This document shows positions 53,053-62,038 of a DNA stretch of 64,000 bases, piece by piece. The stretch spans positions 3,016,501 through 3,080,500 of the forward strand of contig NZ_CP109007.1 in NCBI RefSeq assembly GCF_036226665.1. The letters are read 5' to 3'. The notes beneath the pieces are model-generated. The model worked only from the letters and a program-made list of their open reading frames with translations. It was not told the origin of the DNA and did not search any database. The translations under genes were made by a program, and so were the position numbers. This DNA is from Streptomyces sp. NBC_00691. Its GTDB lineage: Bacteria > Actinomycetota > Actinomycetes > Streptomycetales > Streptomycetaceae. Within the stretch, counting starts at the first letter, position 1; each line of letters opens with the position of its first letter.

Positions 53053-53712
53053 TCAGCCGGGCAGCGTGACGAGCCCCGCCTCGTAGGCGGTGATCACGAG
53101 CTGGACCCGGTCCCGGGCGCCCAGTTTGGTGAGCAGCCGGGACACGTGCGACTTGGCGGTGGCCACCGTGATGAAGAGGTCGTCCGCGATCTCGGTGTTC
53201 GTCCGGCCGCGCCCGATGAGGGTCAGGACCTCCCGTTCCCGCTCGGTGATGCCCTCGACCGGACGCGGGGAGCTCCGCGCGGGGCGCCCGGCGAAGTCGG
53301 CGATCAGCCGGCGCGTGACGGCGGGCGCGATCAGCGCGTCGCCGGCGGCGACCACCCGGATCGCCGCGAGGATGTCGTTCAGGGCCATGTCCTTGACCGC
53401 GAAGCCGCTCGCCCCGGCCCGCAGCGCGCCGTAGACGTGGTCGTCCTCGTCGAAGGTGGTCAGGACGAGCACCCGCGTCGTGGTCGGGCCCGCGGTGATC
53501 AGGCGGGTGGCCTCGATGCCGTCCATCCCGGGCATCCGGATGTCCATCACCACGACGTCGGGGCAGGTGTCCCTGACCTGCTGGACCGCCTCGGCGCCCG
53601 TCGCGGCCTCACCGACGACCTCCAGGTCGGGGTGGTCGGCCATGACCAGGCGCAGCCCTGACCGCACCAGGGGCTGGTCGTCGGCGAGGACGACGCGTAC
53701 GACGGCGGTCAC
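53053..53712 (-). CDS. Response regulator, NarL/LuxR family
   Basis: 219 residues. Receiver RVVLADDQPLVRSGLRLVM, phosphoacceptor in VVVMDIRMPGMDG, Lys in FAVKDMALND; HTH GITEREREVLTLIGRGRTNTE and ATAKSHVSRLLTKLGARDR. GTG start in a GTGA overlap with the kinase stop. Regulator of the adjacent ABC exporter (55095) is a reasonable inference. Confidence 0.92.
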   Translation of the reverse strand: MTAVVRVVLADDQPLVRSGLRLVMADHPDLEVVGEAATGAEAVQQVRDTCPDVVVMDIRMPGMDGIEATRLITAGPTTTRVLVLTTFDEDDHVYGALRAGASGFAVKDMALNDILAAIRVVAAGDALIAPAVTRRLIADFAGRPARSSPRPVEGITEREREVLTLIGRGRTNTEIADDLFITVATAKSHVSRLLTKLGARDRVQLVITAYEAGLVTLPG

Positions 53713-54881
53713 CGGGCCTCCGCCGCTCCGACGGGGGCGGGCAGCGGCAGCCGGGCCGCCACCCGGAAACCTCCCTCGGGACGTGTCCCGACGCGGAGTT
53801 CCCCGTTCAGCAGGGCCACCCGTTCCCGCATGCCCACGAGACCGAAGCCCTGGGACGGGCCGTTCCCGGTGGCACCGCGCCCGTCGTCGACGACCTCCAC
53901 GGTCAGCTCCTCGTCGCCATGGTCGATGAGCACCCGACAGCGTCCGGTGCCCGCGTGGCGGACCACGTTGGTCAGCGCCTCCTGAACGATACGGAAGGCG
54001 GACAGGTCGATGTCGCCCGGCAGGGGGCGTTCCTCCCCGCTGCGGCGCACCTCCACCTGGACCCCCGCGTCGGCCGTGGCCGCCGCCAGCCGGTCGAGGT
54101 CCGCCAGCCCCGGCGAGGGCCCGAAGGCCGCCGGGTTCTCCGGGGACGCGGCGACCGGGTCCGCCTGACGGAGTGCCACCAGGGTGCGCCGGAGCCCCGA
54201 AAGGGTCTCCCTGCTGGTGACCTCGATGGCCCGCAGGGCCTCGGCGGCCTCCGTGGGCCGGGTCCGGATGACCTGGCTCGCCGCCCCGGCCTGGATGGCG
54301 ATGATGCCGATGCTGTGCGCGACCATGTCGTGCAACTCCCGTGCGATCCGCAGCCTTTCCGCGATCACGGCCTCGGCCGTCTCCTGGGAGCGCAGCACCG
54401 CCGCGTGCTCGCGGCGCTCGCGGCTCAGGAGCCCGCCCGCGCAGGTCACGGCCGCCGCCAGGAGGGCGACCAGGACGTCGACGATCAGGTCGTCCCCGTG
54501 CGAGAAGCCGCCGATGACCAGGAGCTGGACGAGGAGGGACCCGGCCACGGCGGCGATCGACGTGCGCCGTGGCCGGGTGGCGACGATGAGGCCCAGGACG
54601 AGGTCCACGGCCAGATACGACAGGAACCGGCCCTGGTACGAGGCCGCCAGCTCGGCACGGGGGCCCTGAGGGCCCACCACCACCGCGGTGGATCCGAGGA
54701 GCGTGAGCGCCAGGGCCAGGAGCGGCGCGCGGCGCACCACCCCGACGAGCAGGCTCAGCGCGAGCAGCGCCCCGACTCCGTGGACCGTGCCCGAGGCGCG
54801 GGGGGCGCCTCCCACGAGCAGAGCCACCGTGAGGAGGTACAGCGCGCCTCCCGACCAGGCCGTGATCTTGGTTCCCGTCAT
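53709..54881 (-). CDS. Sensor histidine kinase, HisKA_3 type
   Basis: 390 residues. Five or six TM segments (GALYLLTVALLVG, LLALSLLVGVV, LLALALTLLGSTAVVVG, YLAVDLVLGLIVA, LLVQLLVIGG, DVLVALLAAAVTCAGGLL), then ERLRIARELHDMVAHSIGII with the phosphoacceptor His, and the ATPase boxes IVQEALTNVVRHAG, VVDDGRGATG, GFGLVGMRERVALLNG. This is the intramembrane-sensing type often paired with ABC exporters; an ABC operon starts divergently 213 bp away. Confidence 0.92.
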   Translation of the reverse strand: MTGTKITAWSGGALYLLTVALLVGGAPRASGTVHGVGALLALSLLVGVVRRAPLLALALTLLGSTAVVVGPQGPRAELAASYQGRFLSYLAVDLVLGLIVATRPRRTSIAAVAGSLLVQLLVIGGFSHGDDLIVDVLVALLAAAVTCAGGLLSRERREHAAVLRSQETAEAVIAERLRIARELHDMVAHSIGIIAIQAGAASQVIRTRPTEAAEALRAIEVTSRETLSGLRRTLVALRQADPVAASPENPAAFGPSPGLADLDRLAAATADAGVQVEVRRSGEERPLPGDIDLSAFRIVQEALTNVVRHAGTGRCRVLIDHGDEELTVEVVDDGRGATGNGPSQGFGLVGMRERVALLNGELRVGTRPEGGFRVAARLPLPAPVGAAEAR

Positions 54882-55094
54882 CGCTGGTGTGGCCTCTCAG
54901 GAGGAAGAGGAAGGCCACGCTGTGCGGTGCGCACGGGGAGCGGGGCGGTCGGCAGGGCATCCATCCCCCGACACTATCCAGGCGCCGCCCCCGGGGAATC
55001 GGCCCGTGGACGTACGCCCACGGGCGAACGCGGCCGCGGTCTTGCCGTCCACGGCCCGATGACCGGACGAGGCCCTCCCGGCAGGGTTGTTCCC

Positions 55095-56015
55095 GTGATC
55101 GAAGTCAACGAACTCACCAAGCGATACGGCGGCAGGACCGCCGTGGACCGGCTGTCCTTCACCGTGCGGCCGGGCCGGGTCACCGGCTTCCTGGGCCCCA
55201 ACGGCGCCGGCAAGACCACCACCCTGCGGATGATCCTCGGCCTGGACGCGCCGACCGGCGGCACCGCCACCGTCGGCGGCGTCCCCTTCGGCAGCCGCTC
55301 ACGCGGCCTGCGGCACGTCGGCGCGCTCCTCGACGCGGGCCAGGTCCACGGCGGGCGCACCGCCGCCTCCCATCTGTCCGCCCTGGCCCGCAGCAACGGG
55401 ATCTCCCCGCGCCGGGTGGAGGCGGTGCTGCTCGAGGTGGGCCTGGCCGAGGCCGCGTCCCGCCGCGTCGGCGGCTTCTCGCTCGGCATGAAGCAGCGGC
55501 TCGGGATCGCCACCGCGCTGCTCGGCGACCCGCCGGTGCTGCTGTTCGACGAGCCGGTCAACGGCATGGACCCGGAGGGCGTGCTGTGGATGCGCCGCCT
55601 CTTCCGGCGCCTCGCGGCCGAGGGCCGTACGGTCTTCCTCTCCAGCCATCTGATGTCGGAGATGGAGAACACCGCCGACCAGCTGGTCGTCATCGGCCGG
55701 GGCCGGCTCATCGCCGCCGAGTCGGTGCGGGACTTCGCCGCGCGCAGCGCCCGTTTCAGCGTCGTGGTGGGCACCCCGCAGGCCGCCGAGCTGGCCGCGG
55801 TACTGACCACCGCGGGCGCCTCCGTCGAACCGGAGGGCTCGCCCGGCACCGAGAGGATCGCCGTGACCGGGCTCCCGGCGGACCGGATCGGAGCGCTCGC
55901 CTTCGAGAACCGGATCCGGCTCCACGAGCTGACCACCCGGTCCGCCTCCCTGGAGGAGGCCTTCATGGAACTCACCGCCGACAGCATCGAATACCAGGCA
56001 GGACAGCCCCGATGA
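55095..56015 (+). CDS. ABC transporter ATP-binding protein (drug/peptide exporter type)
   Basis: 306 residues. Walker A FLGPNGAGKTTTLRMI, signature FSLGMKQRLGIATAL, Walker B PVLLFDEPVNGMDPEG, H loop VFLSSHLMSEME. The C-terminal ~80 residues are the DrrA-like extension. GTG 55095 fits the domain start (VIEVNELTKRYGG); an upstream ATG at 55059 is possible. Overlaps the permease gene (ATGA). Divergent from the two-component system at 53053-54881, which likely controls it (BceRS-like logic, inferred). Confidence 0.92.
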   Translation: MIEVNELTKRYGGRTAVDRLSFTVRPGRVTGFLGPNGAGKTTTLRMILGLDAPTGGTATVGGVPFGSRSRGLRHVGALLDAGQVHGGRTAASHLSALARSNGISPRRVEAVLLEVGLAEAASRRVGGFSLGMKQRLGIATALLGDPPVLLFDEPVNGMDPEGVLWMRRLFRRLAAEGRTVFLSSHLMSEMENTADQLVVIGRGRLIAAESVRDFAARSARFSVVVGTPQAAELAAVLTTAGASVEPEGSPGTERIAVTGLPADRIGALAFENRIRLHELTTRSASLEEAFMELTADSIEYQAGQPR

Positions 56016-56866
56016 CTCCAGCAACCGCCGTCCCCCCGGCCACCTCCTTCCCACCCGTCACCGAGCCGCCCGCCCGCTTCCGTGACCTGCTCGCCTCCGA
56101 GTGGATCAAGATCCGGTCCCTGCGCTCGACCCCGTGGGCGCTCGCGCTCATCTCCCTGTTCGTCATCGGGTCCGCCGCCGTGGCGGCACTGGCGGCGACC
56201 GACGACCTCCGGACGACGAGCCCGGCCGGGAAGGCCGATCAGGGATTCCTCGTGTTCGCCGCGTTCCCCCCGGCCGGGTACATGACGCTGATGCTCGTCG
56301 CCGGCAGTGTCGGCGCCCTCACCGTCGTGAGCGAGTACAGCAGCGGTCTGATGCGCACCACCACCGTGGCCGTGCCCGCCCGTGGTGCGGTGGTCCTGGC
56401 CAAGGCGGTCGTCACCGCCGCGCTGTGGACCGTGGTCGGCGCGGCCGTCTCCACCGGCGGCTTCCTGGTCTCCCAGGCCGTCCTGAACGGAGAGCGGGCC
56501 GGGGTTCCGCTCACCCATCCCGGAGTGCTCCGTGCGCTGGTGGCGTCCGCCCTGCTGGCCCCGGTCTCCGCGCTGGTCGGCCTCGGCCTCGGCGCGCTGC
56601 TCCGGCACAGCGCCGCCACCATGGTCACCAGTGCCTTCACCCTGGTGATGCTGCCGCCGTTCTTCTCGCAGAGCGCCCGATGGTCCGCCGCCGTCAGCCA
56701 TGCGATGCCGGTCACGGCGTGGAAGCGCCTGGCCCAGACCTGGGAACCGGAGCCCGAGTCGCTCGCCCACAGCGCCACCGTCCCCGGTTCGTGGGCCGTG
56801 TACGCCCTCTGGCCGCTGATCGCGGTGGTCCTCGCCGTGGTGGTCGTGCGGCGCCGCGACGTGTGA
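56012..56866 (+). CDS. ABC-2 type permease
   Basis: 284 residues, about six TM segments (ALALISLFVIGSAAVAALAA; YMTLMLVAGSVGALTVVSEY; LWTVVGAAVSTGGFLVSQA; VASALLAPVSALVGLGLGAL; a final ALWPLIAVVLAVVVV). VSEYSSGLMRTTTVAVPARG is the conserved cytoplasmic E-x-R-type loop of ABC-2 permeases. Partner of the ATPase gene at 55095. Substrate unknown; peptide antibiotics are common for this arrangement. Confidence 0.9.
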   Translation: MTPATAVPPATSFPPVTEPPARFRDLLASEWIKIRSLRSTPWALALISLFVIGSAAVAALAATDDLRTTSPAGKADQGFLVFAAFPPAGYMTLMLVAGSVGALTVVSEYSSGLMRTTTVAVPARGAVVLAKAVVTAALWTVVGAAVSTGGFLVSQAVLNGERAGVPLTHPGVLRALVASALLAPVSALVGLGLGALLRHSAATMVTSAFTLVMLPPFFSQSARWSAAVSHAMPVTAWKRLAQTWEPEPESLAHSATVPGSWAVYALWPLIAVVLAVVVVRRRDV

Positions 56867-56895
56867 ACGGGACGGGTGGCCGCGGCTCGTGGGCG

Positions 56896-58554
56896 TCAGG
56901 GGTGGCGGGTGGGATCCGGGTACTGCGGGCGGAGGGTCTCGGCCGTCGCCTCCGTCAGGCGTTCGTACGTGGTCCCCGCCCCGGGCCGCCACCAGACGGG
57001 GTCCCCGCAGAGGAAGGACTCGCGGCGCAGAGCCACCCGATGGATCTTGTTCGTCGCCGTGAGGGGGAGCTCCGGCATCACCCGGACGAAACGCGGCGGC
57101 ATCTTCGTCCCCAGGTCCCGCTGCTCCGCGAGGAACGCCGCGAACTCCGCGGGATCGAAGACCGCCCCCTCGCGCAGCGCCAGCGCCGCCATCACCTGGT
57201 CCCCCGCCACCGGGTCCGGTATCGCGTAGACCGCCACCCCCGCGGCCCGGTCCCAGCGGGCCAGGATGTGCTCGATCATCGCCGCGGCCAGGTTCTCGCT
57301 GTCGACCCGCAGCCGGTCGTCCGTACGGCCCGCGAAGTAGAGGTAGCCGTCCGCGTCCCGGTAGAAGAGGTCGCCCGTCCAGTACCAGCCGTCGCGCAGC
57401 CGCGCCGCCTCCGCCTCCGGGTTGCGCCAGTAGCCCTCGAAGGCGCTGCGGCCCCGGTTGACGAGTTCCCCGACCGCCTCGGCGGCGTTGAGGAGCCGGC
57501 CGGTGGCGGAGAAGCGGGCCGACTCGCACTCCCGGCCCGTCTCCGCGTCCACGACCGCCAGGTCGTCGGTCGGCGCCGCCCGGCCCACCGCGCCCGTCGG
57601 CGTGCCCGGCGTCCGCTGGATCGACGCGCCGCCCTCCGAGGAGCCGTACCCCTCCACGAGCGGCACCCCGAAGCGCTCCCGGAAGCGCGCCGCGTCCACC
57701 GCTCCCGCCTCCGTGCCGAAGCCGAGGCGGAGCCGGTGCGCGCGGTCCTCGGGGGTGGGCGGGGTGGCCAGGAGGTACTGCACCGCCCGGCCGACGTAGG
57801 TGAAGTAGGTGGCGTCGAAGCCCCGTACGTCCGAGAGGAAGCGGGAGGCCGAGAAGCGGGCCCTCAGCGCCACCCCCGCCCCGGCGACCAGCGCCGGTGC
57901 CCAGTCCGCGATCACCGCGTTCCCGTGGAACATCGGCATGCAGACGTAGTGGACGTCGTCCGGCCCGACGGAGAAGTGGGATGCGAGCGAGGCCCCGGCC
58001 GCCGCCAGCCGGCCCTGGCCGCAGAGCGCCGCCTTCGGCGCGCCCGTCGAGCCGGACGTGAAGGAGAGCAGGAAGCGGCTGTCGGGCCGTACGGGGCCGA
58101 GGCGCGCGTCGCCCGGGCGGGCGGAGGCGCACGGCGCGAGGAGTTCACGGTACGCGTCGGTGTCCGTGACCAGGATCCGCACGCCGGGCAGCGGAAGGCC
58201 GTCGAGGAGCGGCAGGTGGGCGCGCTGGGTGACCAGGACCCGGCAGGCCGTGTGCCGGATGTCGCGGGCGAGTTCGGCACCGCGCCGGGTGGGGTTGATC
58301 CCGGCGACGGCGGCCCCCGCGAGGGCCGCCGCGCTGAGCCAGAGCGGGTACTCCGGCGTGTTGTCGAGCAGGATGCCGAGGTGCGGCTCGCCTCCCGGCA
58401 CGGGGGGCATCAGGTCCACGAGCAGGGCGGCCCGCGCGGCGGCGCCGGCGGCGACCTGGTGGTGGGTGAGGGTGTGGTGCTCGTCCCTCAGCCCGATCCG
58501 GTGGTCGCCCCATTGGCGCCGTACGAGTTCCGCGACGGTGTCCGCACCCCTCAT
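56896..58554 (-). CDS. Acyl-CoA synthetase (ANL superfamily, fatty-acid CoA ligase-like)
   Basis: 552 residues. AMP-binding P-loop LLSFTSGSTGAPKAALCGQG, A5 motif VEGYGSSEGGASI, A7/A8 region WYWTGDLFYRDADGYLYFAG, and catalytic Lys near the C-terminus in LPLTATNKIHRVAL. ATP-dependent activation of a fatty or related acid as CoA thioester; chain length not deducible. ATG 58554 is chosen, since upstream in-frame sequence covers a palindromic operator (58569-58583). Convergent with the ABC permease. Confidence 0.88.
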   Translation of the reverse strand: MRGADTVAELVRRQWGDHRIGLRDEHHTLTHHQVAAGAAARAALLVDLMPPVPGGEPHLGILLDNTPEYPLWLSAAALAGAAVAGINPTRRGAELARDIRHTACRVLVTQRAHLPLLDGLPLPGVRILVTDTDAYRELLAPCASARPGDARLGPVRPDSRFLLSFTSGSTGAPKAALCGQGRLAAAGASLASHFSVGPDDVHYVCMPMFHGNAVIADWAPALVAGAGVALRARFSASRFLSDVRGFDATYFTYVGRAVQYLLATPPTPEDRAHRLRLGFGTEAGAVDAARFRERFGVPLVEGYGSSEGGASIQRTPGTPTGAVGRAAPTDDLAVVDAETGRECESARFSATGRLLNAAEAVGELVNRGRSAFEGYWRNPEAEAARLRDGWYWTGDLFYRDADGYLYFAGRTDDRLRVDSENLAAAMIEHILARWDRAAGVAVYAIPDPVAGDQVMAALALREGAVFDPAEFAAFLAEQRDLGTKMPPRFVRVMPELPLTATNKIHRVALRRESFLCGDPVWWRPGAGTTYERLTEATAETLRPQYPDPTRHP

Positions 58555-58568
58555 GGGCCGGACTGTAA

Positions 58569-58583
58569 CTGACGTATCGTCAG
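58569..58583 (-). promoter_or_regulatory. TetR-type palindromic operator upstream of the acyl-CoA synthetase
   Basis: CTGACG-TAT-CGTCAG, a perfect 6-3-6 palindrome, 15 bp before the ATG. TGACnnnnnGTCA-like sites are used by TetR regulators of acyl-CoA metabolism in actinobacteria (general knowledge); the regulator is not in this window. Confidence 0.75.
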
Positions 58584-58768
58584 AACTGAACGCCTCGCCG
58601 GGCTCCGAACGGCCGGGGCTCACCGGCCGTCCGGCGCCCGGCGCCCGTCAGGGTCCGGCCCGTCGGGGCCCGACCCCCCTCAGGGTCGGGAGCCCGTCCG
58701 GGACACGGCGTCCGTCAGGGCCGGCGTCCGCCGCGATGGGGCGCACGGTCAGAACTCGCGACGGGCGA

Positions 58769-59362
58769 TCAGAACTTGACGTCCGAGCACGCGTAGAACG
58801 CGTTCGACGTGTCCGCGATCGTCCACACCGCCAGGATCAGATGGCGGCCCGTCTTGCCCGCCGGGATCGTCCCGGAGTGCGAGAGGGTCGCCGGCGGCTG
58901 CTGATTGTTGTAGGGGACGGTCAGGAACGGCTGGGGGTCCAGCATGGCCCGGGTCAGCTTCTGGCTCGGGTTCCAGCCGTTCTTGGTGATGTAGTACTTG
59001 AAGTCGGTGGTGGCGTGCCGGGCCGTGAACTGCCAGCGGAAGCTGTAGCTCTGCCCCGACGTGAGCTGTGTCGCGGGCCACGCACCGCCCCTCGGGTCGT
59101 CCAGCTGGGCGAACTGCGAGAGCCCGGCGGAACAGATCTTGCCGTCGGCGGGACCGGCGGCGGGGAAGCCCTTGGGGCCCTCGACCGACTGGGGCTCCCA
59201 CTGTATGGAGCCGCAGTTGGTCACGGTGCCGTTGGCGCAGAGCTTCTGACGGCTGATCGGCGAGTCGGTGTAGCCGTGGCTGCCGGCGCTACCGGTGGCG
59301 AAGAGGGTGACGCCGGCGACGCCGAGCGCCACCACCGCCGCCCCGACTGACTTTTTGCGCAT
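58769..59362 (-). CDS. Lytic polysaccharide monooxygenase (AA10), chitin/cellulose-active
   Basis: 197 residues. Signal peptide MRKKSVGAAVVALGVAGVTL...GSAGS is cleaved to expose His1 of HGYTDSPISRQKLC, the first ligand of the copper histidine brace; the second His should be in FTARHATTDFKYYITKNGW. Further family markers: GSIQWEPQSVEG, LTRAMLDPQPFLTVPY, HLILAVWTIADTSNAFYACSDVKF. Single-domain secreted AA10 enzyme boosting chitinase action. A strong DasR-like site is upstream at 59437-59452, linking it to the chitinase and hexosaminidase genes. Confidence 0.93.
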   Translation of the reverse strand: MRKKSVGAAVVALGVAGVTLFATGSAGSHGYTDSPISRQKLCANGTVTNCGSIQWEPQSVEGPKGFPAAGPADGKICSAGLSQFAQLDDPRGGAWPATQLTSGQSYSFRWQFTARHATTDFKYYITKNGWNPSQKLTRAMLDPQPFLTVPYNNQQPPATLSHSGTIPAGKTGRHLILAVWTIADTSNAFYACSDVKF

Positions 59363-59436
59363 GCTTCGCTCCTGGAGAACGTGGGGGAGTTCCGTCGGGC
59401 CGTGCGCGCACGCGTGCGGTGGTACGTCGTACCGAT

Positions 59437-59452
59437 TTTGGTCTGGACCAAG
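59437..59452 (-). promoter_or_regulatory. DasR operator (dre) candidate of the LPMO gene
   Basis: TTTGGTCTGGACCAAG contains TGGTCTGGACCA, 11 of 12 core positions of the recalled dre consensus. It lies 75 bp upstream of the LPMO start. Confidence 0.78.
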
Positions 59453-59490
59453 TACCAAGGTATGGACGGAAGTTGAACATGTCCATCCCT

Positions 59491-62013
59491 TCACGCCCCC
59501 TCTACAGGACCCGTCCGCCCCGTGTAGAACGCCACCGTCAGGTCCTTGACCAGCGCCTTGCGCTCGTAGTCGTCGAGCTCCACCAGACCACGACTGGTCA
59601 GCCGGTGGACCACGTCGTCCACCGCGTCCACCACCGAGGTGAGCACGCTGTCCCGGTGCTTCGCGTCGATCGCCGCGATCCGGCGCCGGCGCATCGCCGC
59701 CGCCACGTCCGGCGCGTACTCGATGCGGGTCGGCTGCGCCGAGAACACGTCCACGCCCACCGGGGCGCACTCCGCCGACAGCATCCGGGTCAGCGCCTCG
59801 CCGACGGCCTCCGCGTCCCGGAGCGTCGGGGCGTCCTCGTGGAAGGCGTCCGCCGGAAGCTGCGACAGCACCCGCGCCATGGCCGCCTCCACCTGCTCCC
59901 GCAGATAGTCCTCGTGCCCGTCGACGCCGAGCGCCGCCCGGACGGTGTCCCGCACCCGCCACACCACGAGCACGGTGACGTCGAGCGCGGTGCCCTTGGC
60001 GTCCACCGCCGACAGCGGCTCACTGCGCCAGTGCCGGAGCCGTACGTCGACACGGCGCCGCAGCAGGAGCGGGCTGACCCAGAGCAGTCCGGTACGGCGG
60101 ACCGTGCCCCGGTAGTCGCCGAACAGGGTCAGCACCCAGGCGTAGCCGACCCGGCCGCGGCCGAGCCCGCCGAGCGCGAACAGGGTGAGGACGACGCCGA
60201 GCGCGAGGAGCGCCCACTGGCCGAGATGGATGCCGTTGTACGGACGTCCCGGCAGCCGCAGCATCCGGGCCGCCTCCTCGGGCACGGCCCCGGCCCACCA
60301 CACGACCGCCGCGCATCCGGCGAGCGCGAGCGCGCCGCCGACCACCCCGACCCATCCGGGCAGCACCGGCCCGGGACGCTCGACGAGGGCGGGGTCGGCG
60401 GTGGGGGCGGGCCGGGAGGGGTGGGCGGAGACGGCGACGGGGGGCTTGGCGGCCTGCGTCCCGGGGCGGGCCTTGGGCTGCGCCGCGGACCGCGCCGCGG
60501 GATGCGGGTCGAGGGACGCGTTGAGGGAAGTGGCCGGCGGGGACGTCGGCTTCAGCTTCGGTTTCGGCTTCTGCTTGGACTTGGCCCGCCGCGCGGGCTC
60601 GGTCCCGGCGGCGTCCGCCGGGGGCTGCGCCTGGTTCGGGGCCGCGACCTTCGAGGGGCCCGGGATGGCGGGACCCGTGCCGTTCCTGGACAGCGTGGGC
60701 GCGGCCATGGCGACGGTGTCGGGACCTCCGTCGTCCTCGCCGGCCGTGAAGGGCACGGCGTTCCGCGGCTCGTCGCGGAAGAGGAGGTGCACCGGGATCG
60801 AGCCGGTGGTCTCGGCCCCGATCACGTTCCTCCGCCGCGCGACCCGCACGACGGCGGCGACGGGCACGGCGACGGCGGCGACACCGGCCCCGGCGATCCG
60901 CCCGAAGTCAGGGGTGTCAGCGCGGCCGGCGGGACGGTCGGGCCCGGGATCGACGGTCGGCGCGGCAACCGCGACGGGAACCGCCGCGGGACCACCGGAC
61001 CGCACGGTGACGGTGGCCTTCGAGGGCGAGGGGGAACCGGGACGGGCGTGCCGGCCCGCGCCGGACGTCGCGGTGCCGGGGTAGGCGGGCACGACGGGCT
61101 GGACCCGGGTGACCACGGGGGCGGCTCCGGCCGTGGCCGAAGTCCCCGCCGCCGCACCGGAAGCGGGGGCGGCCGGGGGTACGGACCCGACCGGGCGTGC
61201 GGCACCGGCCGGGGGCGCGGACCCGACCTGGGACGTGGCGCCGACCGGGGGTGCGGACCCGGCCGAGGGTGAGGACCCGGCAGGGAGCGTGGTGCCGGTC
61301 TGAATCGCGGACTCGACCGGGGGCCTGGCGCCGGCCGGGGACGCGGTGCCGACCGGGAGTGCGGACCCGGCCGGGGACGCGGTGCCGACCGGCCGGACCG
61401 GTAGTGCGCCGGAAGGCCGCCCCGCGTCACCCGGCTGCGGACCGACCGGCCCGGCCCCCTGCCCCGGCGAAGTGCCGGCCGGGTCCTTCGACGTGTCCGT
61501 TCTCGTCGCCGCCTCCGCCGCGGCGCCGCCTCTCGCACCCGGTTCGGGCCACACCGGGACCCTGCGCGCGGTCCCCGGCTCCGCAACGGGCGCCGAGGGT
61601 GCCGACCCGCCCGCCGCAGCGGGCTCCGGCGCGTCGCCCACGACAGGCGCGGGCGCGGCACCGGCCGACGCGACCGCCTCCGCGACGGCACCTTCGGGCG
61701 TCGGCGTGCCGCTCTCCGCGGCTGCGCCCGCCACCGGCGCGCCCTCCCCCGGCTGCCCCGTGACCGACGGCGCGGGCGCATCCGCCGTAACCGCCGTCTC
61801 CGTCAGCCCCGTCGGCGCGGTCGGTTCCGTCGGTTCCGTCGGCGCGGTCGGCTCCGTCGGTGTCTCACGTCGGGTCGGCGGAGTGCCCGGGGGCGCGCCC
61901 TGGGGAGGGGACGTGCGCGGGAGGGTGCCGTCCGTCAGGCGGCGGGCCGTGCGGGCCGCGTCACGTGAGGCCGCCGCGCCGGAGTCCGCGGGGTTCGGGG
62001 TCGATGCCGTCAT
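59491..62013 (-). CDS. SPFH/Band 7 domain protein with a ~570-residue disordered N-terminus
   Basis: 840 residues. The first ~570 are low-complexity Ala/Pro/Thr/Gly/Ser (TEPTAPTEPTEPTAPTG; pseudo-repeats such as PAGSALPVGTASPAG), with isolated basic patches. Then two hydrophobic segments (GVVGGALALAGCAAVVWWAG; LLALGVVLTLFALGGLG) and an SPFH (flotillin/stomatin-like) domain: RTGLLWVSPLLLRRRVDVRL, LDVTVLVVWRVRDTVRAALG, REQVEAAMARVLSQLPADAF, ending near the C-terminus. SPFH proteins scaffold membrane microdomains. ATG 62013 has GAGGTGG upstream and is preferred to the ATG at 62028. It follows the NlpC/P60-like gene by 25 bp, so the two form an operon. Confidence 0.82.
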   Translation of the reverse strand: MTASTPNPADSGAAASRDAARTARRLTDGTLPRTSPPQGAPPGTPPTRRETPTEPTAPTEPTEPTAPTGLTETAVTADAPAPSVTGQPGEGAPVAGAAAESGTPTPEGAVAEAVASAGAAPAPVVGDAPEPAAAGGSAPSAPVAEPGTARRVPVWPEPGARGGAAAEAATRTDTSKDPAGTSPGQGAGPVGPQPGDAGRPSGALPVRPVGTASPAGSALPVGTASPAGARPPVESAIQTGTTLPAGSSPSAGSAPPVGATSQVGSAPPAGAARPVGSVPPAAPASGAAAGTSATAGAAPVVTRVQPVVPAYPGTATSGAGRHARPGSPSPSKATVTVRSGGPAAVPVAVAAPTVDPGPDRPAGRADTPDFGRIAGAGVAAVAVPVAAVVRVARRRNVIGAETTGSIPVHLLFRDEPRNAVPFTAGEDDGGPDTVAMAAPTLSRNGTGPAIPGPSKVAAPNQAQPPADAAGTEPARRAKSKQKPKPKLKPTSPPATSLNASLDPHPAARSAAQPKARPGTQAAKPPVAVSAHPSRPAPTADPALVERPGPVLPGWVGVVGGALALAGCAAVVWWAGAVPEEAARMLRLPGRPYNGIHLGQWALLALGVVLTLFALGGLGRGRVGYAWVLTLFGDYRGTVRRTGLLWVSPLLLRRRVDVRLRHWRSEPLSAVDAKGTALDVTVLVVWRVRDTVRAALGVDGHEDYLREQVEAAMARVLSQLPADAFHEDAPTLRDAEAVGEALTRMLSAECAPVGVDVFSAQPTRIEYAPDVAAAMRRRRIAAIDAKHRDSVLTSVVDAVDDVVHRLTSRGLVELDDYERKALVKDLTVAFYTGRTGPVEGA

Positions 62014-62038
62014 TCGGGTCCACCTCATGCTCTCGGGG

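Noticed and set aside
53919..55094. In-frame upstream extension of the ABC ATPase gene
   Set aside because: This part is antisense to the histidine kinase; the ATPase domain clearly starts at the GTG 55095.
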